Positions 43,640 to 52,012 are shown, counted from the stretch's first letter. The stretch is DNA of 64,000 nucleotides from Sinorhizobium sp. A49 (GCF_002002725.1 NZ_MUNW01000061.1:186001-250000); one strand, 5' to 3'. Notes: generated from the letters alone by a model not told the origin. Translations and numbers: made by a program.

Positions 43640-44481
43640 GCACCCTCTCCTTCGTCGGACGAGCGGAACAGGCGGTCGAGGATGATGGCGAGAATGACGA
43701 TGCAGAGACCGGCCTCGAAACCCTTTGCGACGTTCACCGTGTTCAGCGCCCGCAACACGGGAACGCCGAGGCCGTTGGCGCCGACGAGGGCTGCGATGAC
43801 CACCATCGACAGCGAGAGCATGATCGTCTGGGTCAGACCCGCCATGATCTGCGGCATCGCGAAGGGCAACTCGACCTTGCGCAGCACTTGGGCCGGTGTT
43901 GCGCCGAAGGCCTGTGCCGCTTCCACCAGCGATGGCGGCGTCGAGATGATGCCGAGGCGGGTGAGGCGAATGGGGGCCGGAATGGCGAAGATCACCGTTG
44001 CGATCAGGCCCGGCACCATGCCGAGGCCGAAGAGAATGAGCGCGGGGATCAGATAGACGAAGGTCGGGATCGTCTGCATCAGGTCGAGGATCGGACGCAT
44101 GACGGAATAGACCCAGGCCCGGCGCGCAGCGGCAATGCCGAGCGGAACCCCGACGGCCATGCTGACGACGCTTGCAGCCAGCACCAGAGCCAGTGTCTCG
44201 GTCGTTTCCTTCCAGTAACCCTGGTTGATGATCAGCAGCAACCCGAGGCCGGTGAACAGGGTCACGCCGAGCGAACGGCGGAACCACCAGGCGAGCCCGG
44301 TGATGACTGCCACCACGATCAACTGGTGGGGCGTCTGCAGGATATAGAGCAGAATGCCGACGACGCCCGACAGGAAGCTGGCAAGTTGGTCGAAGAACAG
44401 CTCGAAGTTCGTCGTCAGCCAGTCGACGAACGCCTTGGCCCAGCCGCCGATGGGAATGCGGTATTCTGTCAGAAATTCCAC
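43636..44481 (-). CDS. choW: choline ABC transporter permease
   Basis: The 281-residue membrane protein has about six to seven hydrophobic segments and a ProW-type permease motif, EAAQAFGATPAQVLRKVELP, which couples to the ATPase. The N-terminal MEFLTEYRIPIGGWAKAFVD and the DLMQTIPTFVYLIPALILFG segment match choline/proline-betaine permeases. It is separated from choX by 83 bases containing a terminator and overlaps choV by four bases, so W and V are coupled. Acts in the inner membrane. Confidence 0.93.
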   Translation of the reverse strand: MEFLTEYRIPIGGWAKAFVDWLTTNFELFFDQLASFLSGVVGILLYILQTPHQLIVVAVITGLAWWFRRSLGVTLFTGLGLLLIINQGYWKETTETLALVLAASVVSMAVGVPLGIAAARRAWVYSVMRPILDLMQTIPTFVYLIPALILFGLGMVPGLIATVIFAIPAPIRLTRLGIISTPPSLVEAAQAFGATPAQVLRKVELPFAMPQIMAGLTQTIMLSLSMVVIAALVGANGLGVPVLRALNTVNVAKGFEAGLCIVILAIILDRLFRSSDEGEGA

Positions 44482-44528
44482 AGGGGTAAATCCGTCTCGT
44501 CAGATCAACAATATCGCGCGATGCGGTG

Positions 44529-44556
44529 AAAAAAAGGCGGGGTCTTGCCCCGCCTT
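44529..44556 (-). terminator. intra-operon terminator between choX and choW
   Basis: On the reverse strand AAGGCGGGG and CCCCGCCTT form a nine-bp stem with a five-base loop, followed by TTTTT. It begins nine bases after the choX stop and would end most transcripts there, giving excess binding protein over permease and ATPase. Confidence 0.8.
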
Positions 44557-44564
44557 GTCGTCGG

Positions 44565-45521
44565 TCAGAGCCCGAGCGCGGTCTTGGCCGCGGCGAGGCC
44601 TTCGCCGCCGTCCTTGGTGGTGACGCCGGCCAGCCACGGTTCGATGGCCGTCGGGTTGGCCTTCAGCCATTCCGTGGCGGCTGCGTCCGGTTCCTTGCCG
44701 TCGTTGAGGATCTTGCCCATGATCTCGTTTTCCATCTGCAGCGAGAACTTGAGGTTCGTCAGCAGCTTGCCGACATTCGGGCATTCGGTGGTGTAGCCGG
44801 CACGAACGTTGGTGAAGATGGTGGCGCCGCCGAAATTGGGGCCGAAGATATCGTCACCGCCCGAGAGATAGGTGAGCTTGAAGTTGGCGTTCATCGGATG
44901 CGGTTCCCAGCCGAGGAACACGATCGGCGCGCCATCTTTTTCGGAGCGGGCGACCTGCGCCAGCATGCCCTGTTCGGAGGATTCGACCACTTCGAAGCCC
45001 TTGAGGCCGAAGGTGTCCTTGTCGACCATGTCGATGATCAGGCGGTTGCCGTCATTGCCCGGTTCGATGCCATAGATCTTGCCTTCGAGCGCGTCTTTCT
45101 GAGCGGCGATATCCTTGAAGTCCTTGATGCCGAGTTCGGCACCCTTGGCGTTGGTCGCCAGCGTGTATTTCGCGCCTTCTAGGTTCGGGCCGAAGGATTC
45201 GACCGACTTGTCATCGAGATAGGGGCGAACGTCGTTTTCCTGGGTCGGCATCCAGTTGCCGAGGAAGACGTCGATGTCCTTGTTCTTCAGCGACGTGTAG
45301 GTGACCGGAACGGAGAGAACCTTGATATCGGTTTCGTAGCCGAGGCCCTTGAGCACGGCGGAAACCGTCGCGGTGGTGGCTGTGATATCCGTCCATCCGA
45401 CGTCGGAGAAACGGACGGTGCCACAGCTTTCCGGCTCGGCTGCCGCGGCGTTTCCGGCAACAAGGGCAGCCAGCGAAACGGCGCCCGCGAGCAAGAATTT
45501 GAGAGAGAGTGCTTTGTTCAT
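44565..45521 (-). CDS. choX: choline-binding periplasmic protein
   Basis: The 318-residue protein begins with a signal peptide (MNKALSLKFLLAGAVSLAAL, cut after the AAAA stretch near residue 28). The mature protein has the aromatic-box residues of ChoX-type quaternary-amine binders: Trp in SDVGWTDI, Trp in FLGNWMPT, and LGWEPHPMN. Cys in ESCGTV near the N-terminus may form a disulphide with a later Cys (TTECPNVG). It delivers choline to ChoWV. The start at 45521 was chosen for the signal peptide. Two direct-repeat operator-like elements lie 33-71 bases upstream. Confidence 0.93.
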   Translation of the reverse strand: MNKALSLKFLLAGAVSLAALVAGNAAAAEPESCGTVRFSDVGWTDITATTATVSAVLKGLGYETDIKVLSVPVTYTSLKNKDIDVFLGNWMPTQENDVRPYLDDKSVESFGPNLEGAKYTLATNAKGAELGIKDFKDIAAQKDALEGKIYGIEPGNDGNRLIIDMVDKDTFGLKGFEVVESSEQGMLAQVARSEKDGAPIVFLGWEPHPMNANFKLTYLSGGDDIFGPNFGGATIFTNVRAGYTTECPNVGKLLTNLKFSLQMENEIMGKILNDGKEPDAAATEWLKANPTAIEPWLAGVTTKDGGEGLAAAKTALGL

Positions 45522-45553
45522 CGTTGTCGTTCCCCTGCCTCTATTATTGTTAT

Positions 45554-45592
45554 AGCCAAACACGGTTGGAGTGTTAGCCAAACACCATTGGA
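45554..45592. promoter_or_regulatory. paired operator-like repeats upstream of choX
   Basis: AGCCAAACACGGTTGGA (45554-45570) and AGCCAAACACCATTGGA (45576-45592) differ at two positions, are spaced 22 bp start to start (two helical turns), and each contains the dyad CCAA-N6-TTGG. They lie just upstream of choX on its promoter side, so a dimeric regulator binding cooperatively is likely. Confidence 0.6.
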
Positions 45593-45792
45593 TAGCGAAT
45601 TCAAGCGCTTTGATGTCGAAGGAAGTGTATTGCGTCAATACGCAGACGGGATGCACGCTGCGACGCAGAATGTCGCAATGCCCACGAAATGGTCAAGTCG
45701 AGCGAAAAACTGTGGGTCGCGCAAACAGGCTCTGGCCTTCGGGGCCAAGCCTCGTCATGTACCGGCGAGACGATTTCCGGAGGCGGCAGGAT

Positions 45793-46386
45793 ATGGCCAA
45801 ACTCTATTTCAGCTATGCCACGATGAATGCGGGCAAGAGCACGTTGCTGCTGCAGGCATCCTACAACTATCAGGAACGCGGCATGCGCGTCGTCATGCTG
45901 ATCGCGGCTTTCGACGACCGGGCAGGCACCGGGCGCATCTCGTCGCGCATCGGTCTCGACGCGGATGCCATTCCCTTCCATGGCGGCGACGATCTTTTCG
46001 GTCTGATCGAAAGGCTCAACGCGGATGACATGGGCAAGATCGCCTGCGTCTTCGTCGACGAGGCCCAGTTCCTCGACGAGGAGCAGGTCTGGCAGCTGGC
46101 GCGGGTCGCCGACCGCATCGGCATCCCCGTCATGGCCTACGGTTTGCGCACCGATTTCCAGGGCAAGCTTTTTCCGGGCTCTATGGCGCTTCTGGCCATT
46201 GCCGACGAACTGCGCGAAGTGCGCACGATCTGCGACTGCGGCCGCAAGGCGACCATGGTCGTCCGTCTCGACGGGCAGGGCAATGTCGTTCGCGAGGGTG
46301 CCCAGGTCGAGGTGGGCGGCAACGAGAAATATGTCTCCTATTGCCGGCGCCACTGGGAAGACAAGATGCGCTGTGACCCTGCCTGA
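45793..46386 (+). CDS. tdk: thymidine kinase
   Basis: The 197-residue protein is a type II thymidine kinase, salvaging thymidine to dTMP. The P-loop ATMNAGKST (9-17), the Walker B-like CVFVDEAQFLDEEQV, the AYGLRTDFQGKLFPGS lasso-site segment and a zinc-binding set (CDCG, then YCRRH) are intact. The start at 45793 follows GGAGGCGGCAGG. It is divergent from choX over 271 bases and stands alone. Confidence 0.95.
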   Translation: MAKLYFSYATMNAGKSTLLLQASYNYQERGMRVVMLIAAFDDRAGTGRISSRIGLDADAIPFHGGDDLFGLIERLNADDMGKIACVFVDEAQFLDEEQVWQLARVADRIGIPVMAYGLRTDFQGKLFPGSMALLAIADELREVRTICDCGRKATMVVRLDGQGNVVREGAQVEVGGNEKYVSYCRRHWEDKMRCDPA

Positions 46387-46448
46387 CGGCGTAGACCGGA
46401 GTCTGTTCAAGGCCGTATGCCGCGATTTTGCAGCGTCGTGACATTTTT

Positions 46449-46488
46449 CTTCAGGTTCTGATTGATGGCTTCAGGTTCTGATTGATGG
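46449..46488. repeat. 20-bp perfect tandem duplication
   Basis: CTTCAGGTTCTGATTGATGG occurs twice in direct succession (46449-46468 and 46469-46488) in the gap between tdk and the cytochrome gene. It looks like slippage and may vary between strains. Confidence 0.85.
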
Positions 46489-46576
46489 AAGGTGCCTTGG
46501 TGCGACCGCCTGGCGTCTTGAAGACCACGCATTCGGGATGCAATGCTGATCCCGTCTTCCCCCAATGAGGTCAGCG

Positions 46577-46963
46577 ATGCCGCGCATCTTTCCGTCTCTC
46601 CTGCTCTGTCTCTGTCTCGGGGCGGCGCCCGTTTATGCCGGCGGCGATGCCAAGACTGGGGCCGCCGTTTTCCGCAAATGCGGGGCCTGCCATACGGCAA
46701 CCGAGCCGAACAACCGGGTGGGCCCAAGCCTGATGGGTCTCATCGGTCGCCCAGTCGCATCCGTCCCGGACTACAGCTATTCGGATGCCATGAGGGCCTT
46801 CGGTGCGGAAGGGCATGTCTGGGACGAGCCGACACTGAGTGAGTATCTCTTAAGCCCCAAGGCGATGGTGGGCGGCACCAAGATGAGCTTTGTCGGGCTG
46901 AGGAAGCCGCAGGACATCGCCGACGTCATTGCCTATCTCAAGGACCCATCTGCGGCCAAATAG
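46577..46963 (+). CDS. class I cytochrome c
   Basis: The 128-residue protein has a signal peptide (MPRIFPSLLLCLCLGAAPVY) and one cytochrome c domain with haem-attachment motif CGACH at 35-39 and the distal ligand Met103 in TKMSFVGLR. It resembles the small periplasmic c2/c550 group that shuttles electrons to terminal oxidases. The ATG at 46577 with GAGGT upstream is preferred over 46565. It stands alone, 190 bases after tdk and ahead of the unknown operon; no oxidase gene is adjacent. Confidence 0.88.
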   Translation: MPRIFPSLLLCLCLGAAPVYAGGDAKTGAAVFRKCGACHTATEPNNRVGPSLMGLIGRPVASVPDYSYSDAMRAFGAEGHVWDEPTLSEYLLSPKAMVGGTKMSFVGLRKPQDIADVIAYLKDPSAAK

Positions 46964-47028
46964 GCAATGCCTTCGATATCTCAAGCACTTCGACGGTACG
47001 GTTGACCAAAAAAGCCGGCGGGCTAGGC

Positions 47029-47059
47029 TTGTTCTCTTTCGATAAACACCCTTTATATA
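47029..47059 (+). promoter_or_regulatory. candidate promoter of the unknown AAA operon
   Basis: TTGTTC (47029-47034) and TTATAT (47053-47058) are separated by 18 bases, about 70 bases upstream of the first gene's ATG. The flanking sequence is unusually AT-rich for this genome. Confidence 0.4.
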
Positions 47060-47128
47060 CCTGCAATCGAAGGCTGAATAATTTGGCCCGGATGGCATCT
47101 GTTGCCTCGACCGATCCAGGGGGATGAT

Positions 47129-48217
47129 ATGGCTTCTCTTCAGAATTTTGACGCGGAGATCGAGAAGACGAAAAGCGTTGTCGAGCAGATGCGCGGCAAG
47201 CTCGAGCAATCCGGTGTCGTGCTGGAGCAGTTCGCCAAATCGGAGACCAAGCTCGGCGACGTCAATTTCGATATCGAGAATGCCCGCATTCAGGACGTGA
47301 TCAACCAGCAGAAGGTGATGGAGGCCAATATTGCCGACCTGATCATCGGGCTCGAAGATGCGACCAACGTCTTCGGCTCCGAGTTCGAGAGCATGAAGAA
47401 CTATACCGGATATGAAAAGTTCATCGGCATGTTCTCCAAGCAGAAGATGCAGCGCATGCGCACCGACCGGGTGCGCAACATGTCGCTTGCCGGTAACCTG
47501 CAAGAGCTGTTGTCGAAGTCCGATACCATCGTCGGCATCCTCAAGGATCAGAAGTCGATCCTCGACCAGCGCTACAAGACCTCCGAACAGAGCCTGATCC
47601 AGGTGATCGAGCGCCGCAAGGGCACGATGTCCAATCTGGAAACGGTGCAGAAGCGCATCGAGGAGTTGAACCCGCTGCTGCTCGACATCGAGAACCGCAT
47701 TGCCGCTTCGACCGAGCAGAAGGTGCGCACCGAGCTCGAAGGCGAGCGTTCGGCCTTGGCCACGGAATACAATGAGAAGCAGGCGAAGGAGCAGGAACTT
47801 CTGGCCGAAAGCCAGACGCTCGAGCGCTACACCTCGATGTTCCAGACCTTCGTCGATTCGCTCAACAACCAGATCGCGGCCCAGAACACCCTGATCAACA
47901 AGCTGACGATCGATACCGAACAGCGCATCGTGCTCTACAAGGCGCTGGAAGATTCATTGAAGACGGCGGCCCAGCAGGACGTCGCCCACAAGATCAACAC
48001 GCTCGGAAGCCAGGTCGACACGGCAGCCGAAGAGACGATGGCCGGCATCGGTGCCGCCGCCCAGCGCCACATCGGCGACCTCCTGGAAATGCACGAGAAA
48101 AACATGCTGTCGACGCAGGACATCCAGCGCCGCAAGAAGCTGGCCGACGATGCTTTTGCTCGGCGTTTCCAGGCGGTCATGGACAAGCACAACACTGCCA
48201 ACTACGTGAAGCAGTGA
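47129..48217 (+). CDS. coiled-coil protein of the AAA operon, function unknown
   Basis: The ATG at 47129 follows GGGGGA and gives 362 residues starting MASLQNFDAEIEKTKSVVEQ. Nearly the whole protein is predicted helical by inspection, with heptad-like stretches (LETVQKRIEELNPLLLDIEN and LEGERSALATEYNEKQAKEQ), and there is no signal peptide or membrane segment. The order of long helices is loosely reminiscent of TelA (toxic anion resistance) proteins, but I see no decisive motif. It is the first of five genes with short gaps that include an AAA ATPase and a membrane protein, so a scaffold or filament role is plausible. Confidence 0.7.
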   Translation: MASLQNFDAEIEKTKSVVEQMRGKLEQSGVVLEQFAKSETKLGDVNFDIENARIQDVINQQKVMEANIADLIIGLEDATNVFGSEFESMKNYTGYEKFIGMFSKQKMQRMRTDRVRNMSLAGNLQELLSKSDTIVGILKDQKSILDQRYKTSEQSLIQVIERRKGTMSNLETVQKRIEELNPLLLDIENRIAASTEQKVRTELEGERSALATEYNEKQAKEQELLAESQTLERYTSMFQTFVDSLNNQIAAQNTLINKLTIDTEQRIVLYKALEDSLKTAAQQDVAHKINTLGSQVDTAAEETMAGIGAAAQRHIGDLLEMHEKNMLSTQDIQRRKKLADDAFARRFQAVMDKHNTANYVKQ

Positions 48218-48289
48218 TCGGCGTGAGCACATGGGCATGCGCATGAAACGGTTCGACTTTGCCTTGCGCTGCGCGCCAGGGGGAACGGC

Positions 48290-49438
48290 ATGAAGATCGC
48301 CGCAACCCCCGCCGTTGCGCAGTATTTCGCCTCGATCCATTCGGCGTTGGCCGGACTTGAGCTCTTTCTCGGCGACCGCAATTCGCCGCTCTATCGCAAC
48401 ACCGTGGTTGGCGAGGTGATCGTTCCCTATCTCGCCCGGCTGAAAGCGTCGATCGCCTGCTGGGAGAACCGCATCGGCTTCGTCGATCAGTTCAGGATCT
48501 CGCGGGCCGAGAGCGGCTTTCCGGTTTTCCAGAACGTGCTCGAGCTGGAAAACGACCGTCAGACGGCCGGCAAGCGGCTTGCGGATATTCCGCCGGCCGA
48601 TGCACTGCGCGAGGAGATGGCCGATTTCATCCTGAGACAGAAGGCTTTTCCCGAGGCGCTGCAGTCGCGCATGGCGGAGCGGCTTTATCTCGAGCAGATC
48701 GGCAAGGGCGAGATCTTTTCACCCTTCATCCTGCCGGAAACGATCCGCGTCGCCGTCAACCCGAAGACGATGCGGCCCTATTATGTCGTGAGCTGGGGCG
48801 CCTTCGACGGTACCCAGACCCTGCCGATGGTGTACATGGCGACGATCGAGGATTCCTCCGATAAGATCGTCGAGATGCTCGTCACCGCGGACGGCAAGCT
48901 CAATCCGCAGGTGGAAATCCCGCTGCCGGTCGGCGGCCTGCTCAACCCGGAGCTTGCCAGCCGCTTCGATGACTTCGCCTCGAAGAACAGCACCTACTCG
49001 CTGACGCCGATCACGATCGCCACCAACATGGACAAGGATTTCGCCGAGCTGCATCCCAAGCAGTTGCGGCGCATCGTGCTTGGACCGTTCTACTCGGCCG
49101 GGATCACCGAGAACAATGCGAAGATCAACGAGATCCTGTCCAAGGTGCGGAAACCGGAAAATGCCTGGCTTCTGACCTGGACCGTGCAGGAGGTGTTTTC
49201 CAAGGCCGAACGCGCCGCACAGCGCGGCTTCTGGTCGACGACCCCGGCGCAGGAAGAATTCCACATCGATACCGACAATCTGGAGGCCACGCGCATGGGC
49301 GTCTCGTCCTACGAGAAACATGCGCTGGTGCCGCACGATGCCTATCAGGCGCTTTATGCATCCGGCGAGGCGGCCCAGGTCTTCGGCGACTACAAGGTGC
49401 ATGTCATCTCCGGAAACCAGGTCGTGAGCGAGGTTTAA
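48290..49438 (+). CDS. unknown protein of the AAA operon
   Basis: I do not recognise this 382-residue protein, which begins MKIAATPAVAQYFASIHSAL after AGGGGGAACGGC. It is soluble, with a helical first third and a mixed alpha/beta middle (PKTMRPYYVVSWGAFDGTQT, LPMVYMATIEDSSDKIVEML). No catalytic motif or repeat is apparent. It ends two bases before the AAA ATPase gene, so translation is coupled. Its tight linkage suggests it is a stable partner of the ATPase. Confidence 0.7.
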   Translation: MKIAATPAVAQYFASIHSALAGLELFLGDRNSPLYRNTVVGEVIVPYLARLKASIACWENRIGFVDQFRISRAESGFPVFQNVLELENDRQTAGKRLADIPPADALREEMADFILRQKAFPEALQSRMAERLYLEQIGKGEIFSPFILPETIRVAVNPKTMRPYYVVSWGAFDGTQTLPMVYMATIEDSSDKIVEMLVTADGKLNPQVEIPLPVGGLLNPELASRFDDFASKNSTYSLTPITIATNMDKDFAELHPKQLRRIVLGPFYSAGITENNAKINEILSKVRKPENAWLLTWTVQEVFSKAERAAQRGFWSTTPAQEEFHIDTDNLEATRMGVSSYEKHALVPHDAYQALYASGEAAQVFGDYKVHVISGNQVVSEV

Positions 49439-49440
49439 GC

Positions 49441-51357
49441 ATGACACTCAATGCCGGGCTGACGACGCTGCACGAGGACGAGATCGCCAAGCACCAGGCG
49501 GTCGCGCAGGGGCTGGTGACCAAGCTGGTGATCCTCGAGCGCGACGAAGGGCCGGCTGGCGCACCGCTTGCCGGCACCGGGCGACGGTTCGTCTCGACGG
49601 TTTCGACCGGCGGCCAGCGCCGCACCCGCGAGGTCGAGCTTTCGCGCACCGTTCAGGCGGTGCGGCAGGGTGATCCGATGCTGTCGCCGGCGCAACATGC
49701 GGTGCTCTACAGGACTCGTCGCGGCATCCAGGTGGCGCTGGCGGTTGCCGACGTCTTCGCGCGCCAGACGAACCTCGAGCAGCTGCAGGCGCGCAATCTG
49801 ACCGCGCCGCTTGCCGGCGAGGACGCCAACCAGTTCAAGGCGCTGCTCAACGCCTCTGCCTATATCTCGGCCTTCACGCTGGCCGCCTATCTCGGCGCGA
49901 CCTTGTCGGGCGAGGGCGAGCCGGTCGACGATGCCGTCGAGCCGGACTTTCTGTTCGACACGCCGCAGGATGCCCTGAAGGGGCTGATCGCAGCGCTTGA
50001 CCGCAGCATTTCAGGCGCGGCCGACGATCTGGCGCTGACGGCGCGTGCCCGTGCGTTTTCTCGCGTCGCCATCGAAGGACTGATTGCGCGCAAGGGCCGC
50101 TTTACCGGGCTGCAGAGCTTCGAAAACGTGCATATCCGCCTCGATCAGGACGACTTCACGCTGAACGGTTTCGACGTCGCGCCCGGCCAGAAGCGCAAGC
50201 CGCTGGTGATGACCTTCAAGAAGCCGGAAGAAATCATCGGCAACCACATCGCCAAGTACCAGGCGCTGAAGCTTGCCAAGATGCTGATGGCCTTCGACTT
50301 CGACCGGCAGATGAACCCCTTCGTCGAGCTTGGCGGTTTCCTCTTCACCTTCATCGGCGACGGCATGCCGGGCACCGGCAAGACGATCCTGATCCAGATG
50401 CTCGCCGGCATGCTCAACGAGTATTGCGAGATCGCCGGCTACGCCTTCCACTATGAGAATTTCGGCGTCGACCAGATCTCCTCCTATCAGGGCAAGTCGG
50501 GCCAGAACTGCAAGGAGTTCGTCAACAACGTCATCAACCCGCGCGCCATCGGCTTCGGCACGATCGACGATGTCGACCAGGTCGCTGCCAAGCGCTCGGA
50601 CGACCGGGCATCTGCCGGCCAGCACGAGGTAACGGCGGTGCTGATGGAAAGCTTTGCCGGTGCCTCGACGGTGGTGCGCGGCAACTGCACCTTCGGCATG
50701 TTCTCCAACTACCCGGAGAATGTCGATGATGCGCTGCGCCAGCGCGCCGGCGCCCGCTGGCTGGTCGATGGGCCGCAGACGGAAGACGACTATATCGACA
50801 TCTTCGCGCTGCTGGTCGGCAAGAACCACAAGATCCCGCTCGGCGAGCACGCGCTGTTTGAGGGCCAGGAGATCAAGCGCGCCGTGTCGCAATCCTACGA
50901 GGCGCATTCGCGACCACAGGAAGAAGGGCTCGTGTCCGTCTGGGAGCGTTACCAGAAGGAGAAGGGGGCACTCGCCACTCTCGCCGATGTCGGTGCCTAT
51001 CTGCACATGATCAAGGAGGCGGAACCCCGCTTTACCGGCCGGGCGATCAAGAACATCACCGATGCTGTCAAGCTCCGGGCGATGGACGTCGAATTGCCCG
51101 ACGACTGGTTCAAGGATGCCGGCTCGTTCATGCACAAGGGCTATGACGAGAAGAAAGCGATGATCGAGGCGCTGCGCGGCCCGATCACCATCGAGATGGT
51201 GCTGCAGGAAATCAACCGCTACGCCGACAGCGAATTCCGCTACACCGACAAGTCGGACGATGCCGCCGTCACCGACATCATCCGCCGCGAGCGCCAGCGC
51301 GAGAAGGCGATCCGGGAGATCGAGGCGATGAAACGCGACGGCCGGTGGCAGGGCTGA
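49441..51357 (+). CDS. AAA-family ATPase of the unknown operon
   Basis: The 638-residue protein has a roughly 270-residue N-terminal region of unknown fold followed by an AAA core. Walker A is GDGMPGTGKT (306-315); Walker B reads FGTIDDVD (372-379), with Asp-Asp in place of the usual Asp-Glu; sensor 1 is FSNYPENVDD (Asn423) and Arg434/Arg439 are arginine-finger candidates in ALRQRAGARW. The C-terminal 200 residues are helical and charged. It is a soluble ring-type ATPase, probably remodelling a protein partner encoded beside it. No protease domain is attached. Confidence 0.85.
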   Translation: MTLNAGLTTLHEDEIAKHQAVAQGLVTKLVILERDEGPAGAPLAGTGRRFVSTVSTGGQRRTREVELSRTVQAVRQGDPMLSPAQHAVLYRTRRGIQVALAVADVFARQTNLEQLQARNLTAPLAGEDANQFKALLNASAYISAFTLAAYLGATLSGEGEPVDDAVEPDFLFDTPQDALKGLIAALDRSISGAADDLALTARARAFSRVAIEGLIARKGRFTGLQSFENVHIRLDQDDFTLNGFDVAPGQKRKPLVMTFKKPEEIIGNHIAKYQALKLAKMLMAFDFDRQMNPFVELGGFLFTFIGDGMPGTGKTILIQMLAGMLNEYCEIAGYAFHYENFGVDQISSYQGKSGQNCKEFVNNVINPRAIGFGTIDDVDQVAAKRSDDRASAGQHEVTAVLMESFAGASTVVRGNCTFGMFSNYPENVDDALRQRAGARWLVDGPQTEDDYIDIFALLVGKNHKIPLGEHALFEGQEIKRAVSQSYEAHSRPQEEGLVSVWERYQKEKGALATLADVGAYLHMIKEAEPRFTGRAIKNITDAVKLRAMDVELPDDWFKDAGSFMHKGYDEKKAMIEALRGPITIEMVLQEINRYADSEFRYTDKSDDAAVTDIIRRERQREKAIREIEAMKRDGRWQG

Positions 51358-51427
51358 TGTCTGAAGCAAGAGATGATCGCCTTGGCCTGCTTTTCGCACT
51401 GTGGTTGACCACGGCGCGCGACGCGAT

Positions 51428-51467
51428 CCCCTCTCCCCGCGTGCGGGGAGAGGGCTAGGGTGAGGGG
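51428..51467. repeat. REP element, left copy flanking the DUF559 gene
   Basis: The palindrome CCCTCTCCCCGC / GCGGGGAGAGGG is followed by CTAGGGTGAGGGG. It ends five bases before the DUF559 start codon and is inverted relative to the copy at 51895. Confidence 0.9.
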
Positions 51468-51472
51468 CCGGC

Positions 51473-51880
51473 ATGAGAGGAGCGGACGAGAAAGCCACCG
51501 AACGTGCACGTCTTTTGCGCCGTTCGGATAACGAAGCAGAAGCGATATTGTGGTCGGAGCTCAGGGCTCGACGGCTCAATGGCTACAAGTTCGTTCGGCA
51601 GTTTCCGATAGGCCGCTATTTTGCTGACTTCGCCTGTCGGGATCACCATCTCGTCGTCGAAGTCGATGGGAGCCAGCACGCGAATAGTAGTGGCGATTCA
51701 ATTCGCGATATGTACATGGTCGCCAATGGATGGAGCGTCGTTCGCTTCTGGAACATGCAAGTATTTAATGAGCGCAATGCGGTTCTGGAGACGGTTGTTG
51801 CGATCCTGGAGAAGCGTTTGACGGGCGAAGTGAGGACATCAGATTTGACATTCATTCCTGCGGGCGAAAGCCATGTTTGA
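51473..51880 (+). CDS. DUF559 endonuclease-like protein
   Basis: The 135-residue protein belongs to DUF559, a family with a Vsr/restriction-endonuclease-like fold. Diagnostic parts are LRRSDNEAEAILWSELRARR, the KFVRQFPIGRYFADFACRDH segment, and the acidic active-site-like LVVEVDGSQH, with VVRFWNMQVF later. Such proteins may nick or cut DNA, but none is well characterised. The gene is placed within an operon of unrelated genes and is bounded on both sides by inverted REP elements, and the left REP takes the place of a normal ribosome-site region. Its shorter, plainer codon choice also differs from its neighbours. Confidence 0.88.
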   Translation: MRGADEKATERARLLRRSDNEAEAILWSELRARRLNGYKFVRQFPIGRYFADFACRDHHLVVEVDGSQHANSSGDSIRDMYMVANGWSVVRFWNMQVFNERNAVLETVVAILEKRLTGEVRTSDLTFIPAGESHV

Positions 51881-51894
51881 ACGATGGAGATTTG

Positions 51895-51934
51895 CCCCTC
51901 ACCCTAACCCTCTCCCCGCAGGCGGGGAGAGGGG
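51895..51934. repeat. REP element, right copy flanking the DUF559 gene
   Basis: CCCCTCACCCTAA leads into the palindrome CCCTCTCCCCGC / GCGGGGAGAGGGG. It starts 14 bases after the DUF559 stop and is the inverse of the copy at 51428, so the GGTGAGGGG arms face the gene from both sides. Confidence 0.9.
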
Positions 51935-52012
51935 ACGAGTGCACCTGCGTGGCCGATACAAGTTCGGCGACCTTGCTCGACCTTGCTATGTTGTCATTGG
52001 AGGGCTTCAGGC

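Noticed and set aside
42590-44287. 565-codon form of the choline ATPase extending back into choW
   Set aside because: The extra 216 residues are an out-of-frame reading of choW. The true choV start at 43639 overlaps the choW stop and gives the normal length.
46449-46488. CRISPR-like repeat
   Set aside because: Only two directly adjacent 20-base units with no spacer, so it is a tandem duplication and not an array.
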